From contig NZ_DKLM01000140.1 in NCBI RefSeq assembly GCF_002455975.1, forward strand, positions 4,450-30,491: a DNA stretch of 26,042 nucleotides. Direction: 5' to 3'. Of this stretch, positions 23,261-26,042 are shown piece by piece. The notes under the pieces were generated by a model. The model saw only the letters and a list, made by a program, of their open reading frames with translations. It did no database searches and had not been told where the DNA came from. Numbering within the stretch: position 1 is the first letter of the stretch; every line of letters starts with the position of its first letter. Made by a program: the position numbers and the translations under genes. The DNA comes from Clostridium sp. UBA6640 (GTDB taxonomy: Bacteria; Bacillota; Clostridia; Clostridiales; Clostridiaceae).

Positions 23261-23269
23261 CATATATTA
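23261..23269 (+). promoter_or_regulatory. Sigma-E/K-like -10 upstream of the spoVM pair
   Basis: CATATATTA fits CATAnnnTA and lies 31 bases before the 55-residue gene. A GTATC-type box about 16 bases upstream could be the -35. Mother-cell sigma-E control is known for spoVM in Bacillus subtilis; here it is inferred. Confidence 0.4.
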
Positions 23270-23299
23270 AATAGTAGTAATAACTATGGGGGAGATGAA

Positions 23300-23467
23300 A
23301 TGTCTAAGTTTTTTTGCAGGAAAACCAGAAAGAGAATTGGGGCAATAGTAGTAGCTGTAGGACTTGGGATACTACTAGCAATGCTAATTCCATTTTGGGG
23401 ATGGATTGTTGCAATGGGATGTATAATTATAGGTTTAGGCTGGAAAATTATGGAGGATCGTAATTAA
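23300..23467 (+). CDS. Small two-helix membrane protein upstream of spoVM
   Basis: A 55-residue protein. A basic N-terminus (KFFCRKTRKR) is followed by two hydrophobic stretches, about 13-31 (IGAIVVAVGLGILLAMLIP) and 33-48 (WGWIVAMGCIIIGLGW), joined by a Pro-Phe-Trp turn. That predicts a helical hairpin in the membrane. GGGGGAGATGAA gives a strong ribosome site before ATG 23300. The stop is 17 bases before spoVM, so both should share a transcript. I do not recognise a named family. A role in forespore membrane or coat assembly is suggested only by its neighbour. Confidence 0.75.
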   Translation: MSKFFCRKTRKRIGAIVVAVGLGILLAMLIPFWGWIVAMGCIIIGLGWKIMEDRN

Positions 23468-23484
23468 TTTATAGGGGGGAAATA

Positions 23485-23556
23485 ATGAAAATATTTGCAA
23501 TAAAGCTTCCGAAATTTTTATCTAAAATAGTTAGTATATTTGTTAGAAAAAAATAA
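23485..23556 (+). CDS. spoVM: SpoVM, stage V sporulation amphipathic peptide
   Basis: A 23-residue peptide beginning MKIFAIKLPKFL and ending VRKK. The B. subtilis SpoVM (26 residues) shares MK.F.IKLPKFL, including Pro9, which in that protein is needed for proper membrane insertion and recognition of the curved forespore surface. SpoVM recruits the SpoIVA ATPase that starts coat assembly. Hydrophobic and basic residues alternate as an amphipathic helix from residue 10. ATG 23485 follows AGGGGGGAAA. Synteny is decisive: in B. subtilis spoVM also stands next to rpmB, yloU and yloV. It is slightly shorter than usual at the C-terminus. Confidence 0.93.
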   Translation: MKIFAIKLPKFLSKIVSIFVRKK

Positions 23557-23560
23557 ACAT

Positions 23561-23596
23561 AAAAAAATGCAACTCTTTATTGGAGTTGCATTTTTT
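23561..23596. terminator. Bidirectional terminator between spoVM and rpmB
   Basis: ATGCAACTC (23567-23575) pairs with GAGTTGCAT (23583-23591), flanked by an A-run on the left and a T-run on the right. It can therefore end transcripts from both sides of this convergent pair. It begins 5 bases after spoVM and ends 4 bases before the rpmB stop. Confidence 0.9.
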
Positions 23597-23600
23597 AAGC

Positions 23601-23792
23601 TTATATAGCACGTTGAACCTTACCTGAACGTAAGCATCTAGTACATACATGAATAGTTTTAGGAGATCCCTTAACTATAGCTTTAACTCTTTTTAAATTT
23701 GGAGCCCATTTTCTTTTAGATTGGCGGTGTGAGTGGCTGAACTGAGAACCTGATACAACACCTTTATCACATATATCGCATCTTCTTGACAT
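23601..23792 (-). CDS. rpmB: 50S ribosomal protein L28
   Basis: A 63-residue L28 protein of the large ribosomal subunit: MSRRCDICDKGVVSGSQFSHSH at the start, RKWAPNLKRVK in the middle and HVCTRCLRSGKV near the end. Two CxxC pairs (CDIC and CTRC) make this the zinc-binding form of L28. The start is at 23792, where AAGGAGGTG stands upstream; a longer reading frame to 23852 lacks an RBS and adds residues foreign to L28. It is opposite in direction to its neighbours, as in other Firmicutes. Confidence 0.97.
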   Translation of the reverse strand: MSRRCDICDKGVVSGSQFSHSHRQSKRKWAPNLKRVKAIVKGSPKTIHVCTRCLRSGKVQRAI

Positions 23793-23842
23793 TATAAACA
23801 CCTCCTTAAAATAACCAACACTGTTTAAATCAAACATACAAT

Positions 23843-23872
23843 ATTTTAACATAGTCGCTATGAACTATGCAA
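23843..23872 (-). promoter_or_regulatory. Putative sigma-A promoter of rpmB
   Basis: On the minus strand TTGCAT (23867-23872) and TAAAAT (23843-23848) are separated by 18 bases, about 50 bases before the rpmB start. On the other side of the divergent gap, TATAAT at 23940-23945 may serve yloU but lacks a clear -35. Confidence 0.45.
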
Positions 23873-23984
23873 GCAAAATGTAAAATAATTAACGTAAATT
23901 CTATTAATTACAAATTAAAATTGTTGAATTAATTCACTTTATAATATAGAATAATCTATATAGTGTTATTAAGGAGGAGTTATT

Positions 23985-24335
23985 ATGAAAGCTAGCATAA
24001 CAAATCAAATAGGTAACGTATATTACTCAGAAGAAGTTTTGGCAAACATTGCAGGTGTGTCAACAATGGAATGCTATGGTGTTGTTGGTATGGCTTCTAA
24101 AAATGCTACAGATGGATTATGGGAGCTTTTAAAGGGTGAAAACCTAAGCAAAGGTGTCAAAATAAATACGAAGAATGAATCCTTAACAGTAGAATTATAT
24201 ATAATAGTAGAGTATGGAACTAAAATTTCAGTAATAGCTAATAATATAATTCAGAAGGTTAGATACAACATGGAAAACTTTACAGGACTTAAGGTTTCAC
24301 AAGTTACAGTAAATGTTCAAGGTGTGAGGGTCTAG
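23985..24335 (+). CDS. yloU: Asp23/Gls24 family envelope stress protein (YloU)
   Basis: A 116-residue cytoplasmic Asp23/Gls24 (DUF322) protein. It shows IGNVYYSEEVLANIAGVSTMECYGVVGM at the start, LTVELYIIVEYGTKISVIANNI in the middle and VTVNVQGVRV at the end. Relatives are peripheral membrane proteins connected with cell-wall stress, and yloU is nearly always paired with yloV/fakA. AAGGAGGAG precedes ATG 23985. The fakA start lies 11 bases after its stop, so the two form an operon. Confidence 0.93.
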   Translation: MKASITNQIGNVYYSEEVLANIAGVSTMECYGVVGMASKNATDGLWELLKGENLSKGVKINTKNESLTVELYIIVEYGTKISVIANNIIQKVRYNMENFTGLKVSQVTVNVQGVRV

Positions 24336-24346
24336 GAGGTATCGCA

Positions 24347-25987
24347 TTGAAATACTTAAAAATAAATGGGCATGATTTTTGCAATATGATTAGAAATGCT
24401 TCTAATAAGTTAGAGGAGCAAAAGGAATATGTAAACTCGCTCAATGTATTCCCTGTACCAGATGGAGATACAGGAACAAATATGTCTATGACATTTAAAA
24501 CAGCAGTGGGTGAAGTTGAAAATTTAGATAAAGAAACAGTAGGGGAGATATCTCGAAAGTTAGCAAGAGGAGCACTTATGGGTGCTAGAGGTAATTCAGG
24601 GGTTATTCTTTCTCAAATATTTAGAGGCATAGCAAAAGGACTTGAAGACAAAAGTGAGGCATCAGTAGAAGACATTAAAGAGAGTATGGTGCAAGGTGCT
24701 AATTTTGCTTATAAGGCGGTTATGAGACCGACGGAAGGAACAATACTTACAATAATAAGAGCTGCAGCTGAAGGAATAAAAACAAGTAAGGCTAAAGATG
24801 TAACTAGTTTATTTGAAGAAATTTGCAAGAATTGCGAAGAAATGTTAAACAAAACACCTGAAATGTTACCACAGTTAAAGCAAGCCAAAGTTGTGGATGC
24901 TGGCGGGATGGGATTATTAATCCTTTTCAAGGGTATGCATGAAGCTTTAAAAGATGATCTTAAGGTTGACCTTAACACTAAAATTTTAGAAAATAAAGTA
25001 GTAGAAATTGCAAGTCCAGAAGTTCATATTGATTCTGCAGATATTAAATTTGGATATTGTACAGAATTTATAATATTATCTGAGAGAGTTAATATTCCAG
25101 AGTTTAAAGAAGAACTTGAAAAACAAGGGGACTCAATAGTATTAGTAGGACTTGAAGATTTTGTTAAGGTGCATATTCATACTAATGATCCTGGAAGGAT
25201 ACTTTCAAAAGCTGTTCAGTTTGGAGAGTTATCAAAAATTAAAATTGATAATATGAGAGAACAGCATAGAAGTTTAATGGATTATGAAGAAGGTGACGCT
25301 GCTGAGACAGTTACTCCTGTAGAGCCACCACAAAAATATGGGTTTGTAACCGTTGCTAGAGGAGAAGGTATTAAAAATATTTTTGAAGATTTAGGCGTCA
25401 ATGTAGTAATAGAGGGCGGTCAAACTATGAATCCTAGCACACAGGACATAGTTGAAAGTATAAATAAAGTAAATGCGGAAAATGTTTTTGTACTTCCAAA
25501 TAACAAAAATATAATAATGGCAGCAAATCAAGCTATAGAATTAGTAGATAAAAATGTAATAGTTATACCAACAACTACGATACCACAGGGGATTACTGCT
25601 ATAACAATGTTTAATAGCGAAGCCTCACCAGAAGAAAATAGCGAAAATATGACAGAATGTAGTAAGAATGTTATATCAGGTTCAGTAACTTATGCAGTTA
25701 AGGATACTGAAGATAATGGAAGAGTTATAAAAGAAGGTAATATTCTTGGACTTCTAGAAGGTAAAATTAGTAAAATAGGAACTGATATATATGATATTTG
25801 TGAAGAGCTGATTTCTAGCATGATAAATGAGGATAGCGAACTTATTACTATATTCTATGGAGAAGATTGTAGTGTTGAAGAGGTAAATAAACTTGTAGAA
25901 AAGTTAGAAGAAAAATATCCAGATATGGATGTTCAGTGCTTTGATGGAAAGCAACCATTATATTATTTTATTACATCTGTAGAGTAA
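24347..25987 (+). CDS. fakA: Fatty acid kinase subunit FakA / YloV (DAK2 domain)
   Basis: A 546-residue protein with an N-terminal DhaL/DAK2 ATP-binding domain (about 1-200), seen in FPVPDGDTGTNMSMT with its Mg-binding aspartates, GARGNSGVILSQIFRG, and DAGGMGLLILFKG. A middle domain contains GYCTEFIIL and VKVHIHTNDPG, and the C-terminal part (about 340-546) holds VARGEGI, VIEGGQTMNPST and VLPNNKNI. FakA phosphorylates fatty acids presented by a DegV-type FakB partner, allowing exogenous fatty acids into lipids; FakB is not in this window. The start is TTG at 24347 behind AGGAGGT (24334-24340). Confidence 0.93.
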   Translation: MKYLKINGHDFCNMIRNASNKLEEQKEYVNSLNVFPVPDGDTGTNMSMTFKTAVGEVENLDKETVGEISRKLARGALMGARGNSGVILSQIFRGIAKGLEDKSEASVEDIKESMVQGANFAYKAVMRPTEGTILTIIRAAAEGIKTSKAKDVTSLFEEICKNCEEMLNKTPEMLPQLKQAKVVDAGGMGLLILFKGMHEALKDDLKVDLNTKILENKVVEIASPEVHIDSADIKFGYCTEFIILSERVNIPEFKEELEKQGDSIVLVGLEDFVKVHIHTNDPGRILSKAVQFGELSKIKIDNMREQHRSLMDYEEGDAAETVTPVEPPQKYGFVTVARGEGIKNIFEDLGVNVVIEGGQTMNPSTQDIVESINKVNAENVFVLPNNKNIIMAANQAIELVDKNVIVIPTTTIPQGITAITMFNSEASPEENSENMTECSKNVISGSVTYAVKDTEDNGRVIKEGNILGLLEGKISKIGTDIYDICEELISSMINEDSELITIFYGEDCSVEEVNKLVEKLEEKYPDMDVQCFDGKQPLYYFITSVE

Positions 25988-26007
25988 AAAGCCTTAGGGC
26001 TTTTTTT
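25986..26007 (+). terminator. Terminator of yloU-fakA
   Basis: AAAAAGCC (25986-25993) pairs with GGCTTTTT (25998-26005) around a four-base loop and continues as TT. It directly follows the fakA stop. The last 35 bases of the window show nothing. Confidence 0.88.
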
Positions 26008-26042
26008 CTATATATGATATATTTATAGTGGGCAGTAAGCTT

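Noticed and set aside
23793..23852. N-terminal extension of L28 by 20 residues
   Set aside because: The extra residues are not part of L28, and AAGGAGGTG is placed for the start at 23792.

Overview
The window is AT-rich DNA from a spore-forming, anaerobic Firmicute, almost certainly Clostridium or a close relative. Support for this comes from strong AGGAGG-type ribosome sites, a SpoVM/RpmB/YloU/FakA block in the Bacillus/Clostridium order, cysteine-rich clostridial spore-surface-like proteins, and an oxygen-sensitive 4-hydroxybutyryl-CoA dehydratase. The species cannot be fixed from the sequence alone.

Layout. Bases 1-2340 hold a dispersed repeat, an alpha/beta hydrolase, a MITE-like element of about 214 bp and an HD-domain protein. 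Bases 2341-4796 form a regulatory operon: a sigma-A-like promoter, a cobalamin riboswitch, an intrinsic terminator, a YitT-family membrane protein, and a sigma-54 activator with no sensor domain. Bases 4797-5231 carry a decayed 335-bp tandem duplication (3' end of the activator gene, TTGCAT octamers, hairpin) ending in a textbook -24/-12 sigma-54 promoter. Bases 5232-13337 are one co-directional operon, abfD-cat2-korD-korA-korB-korC-sucD-4hbD. Its order of reaction is 2-oxoglutarate to succinyl-CoA (KorABCD), succinate semialdehyde (SucD), 4-hydroxybutyrate (4HbD), 4-hydroxybutyryl-CoA (Cat2/AbfT) and crotonyl-CoA (AbfD), which can feed butyrate formation. A 19-bp-stem terminator closes it.

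Bases 13338-22525 are a probable spore-surface locus. A SIMPL-domain protein is followed by four tandem paralogous cysteine-rich proteins (minus strand, DUF4489-like) with progressively longer Cys/His/Asp-rich N-termini. Each is a cassette with its own sigma-K-like promoter and hairpin. Next come a fifth Cys-rich protein, a propeller/coiled-coil protein and a YVTN-propeller protein. Bases 22526-26042 hold a second MITE-like repeat, a 55-residue membrane protein, a 23-residue SpoVM, rpmB, yloU and fakA.

Most interesting hypothesis: a B12 riboswitch sits upstream of yitT and a sensor-less sigma-54 activator, and the only visible sigma-54 promoter, directly downstream, drives a B12-independent 2-oxoglutarate (glutamate) to crotonyl-CoA pathway. 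The classical clostridial glutamate fermentation uses B12-dependent glutamate mutase, so this could be a corrinoid-controlled switch between two fermentation routes. The parts are read from the sequence; the circuit is inference.
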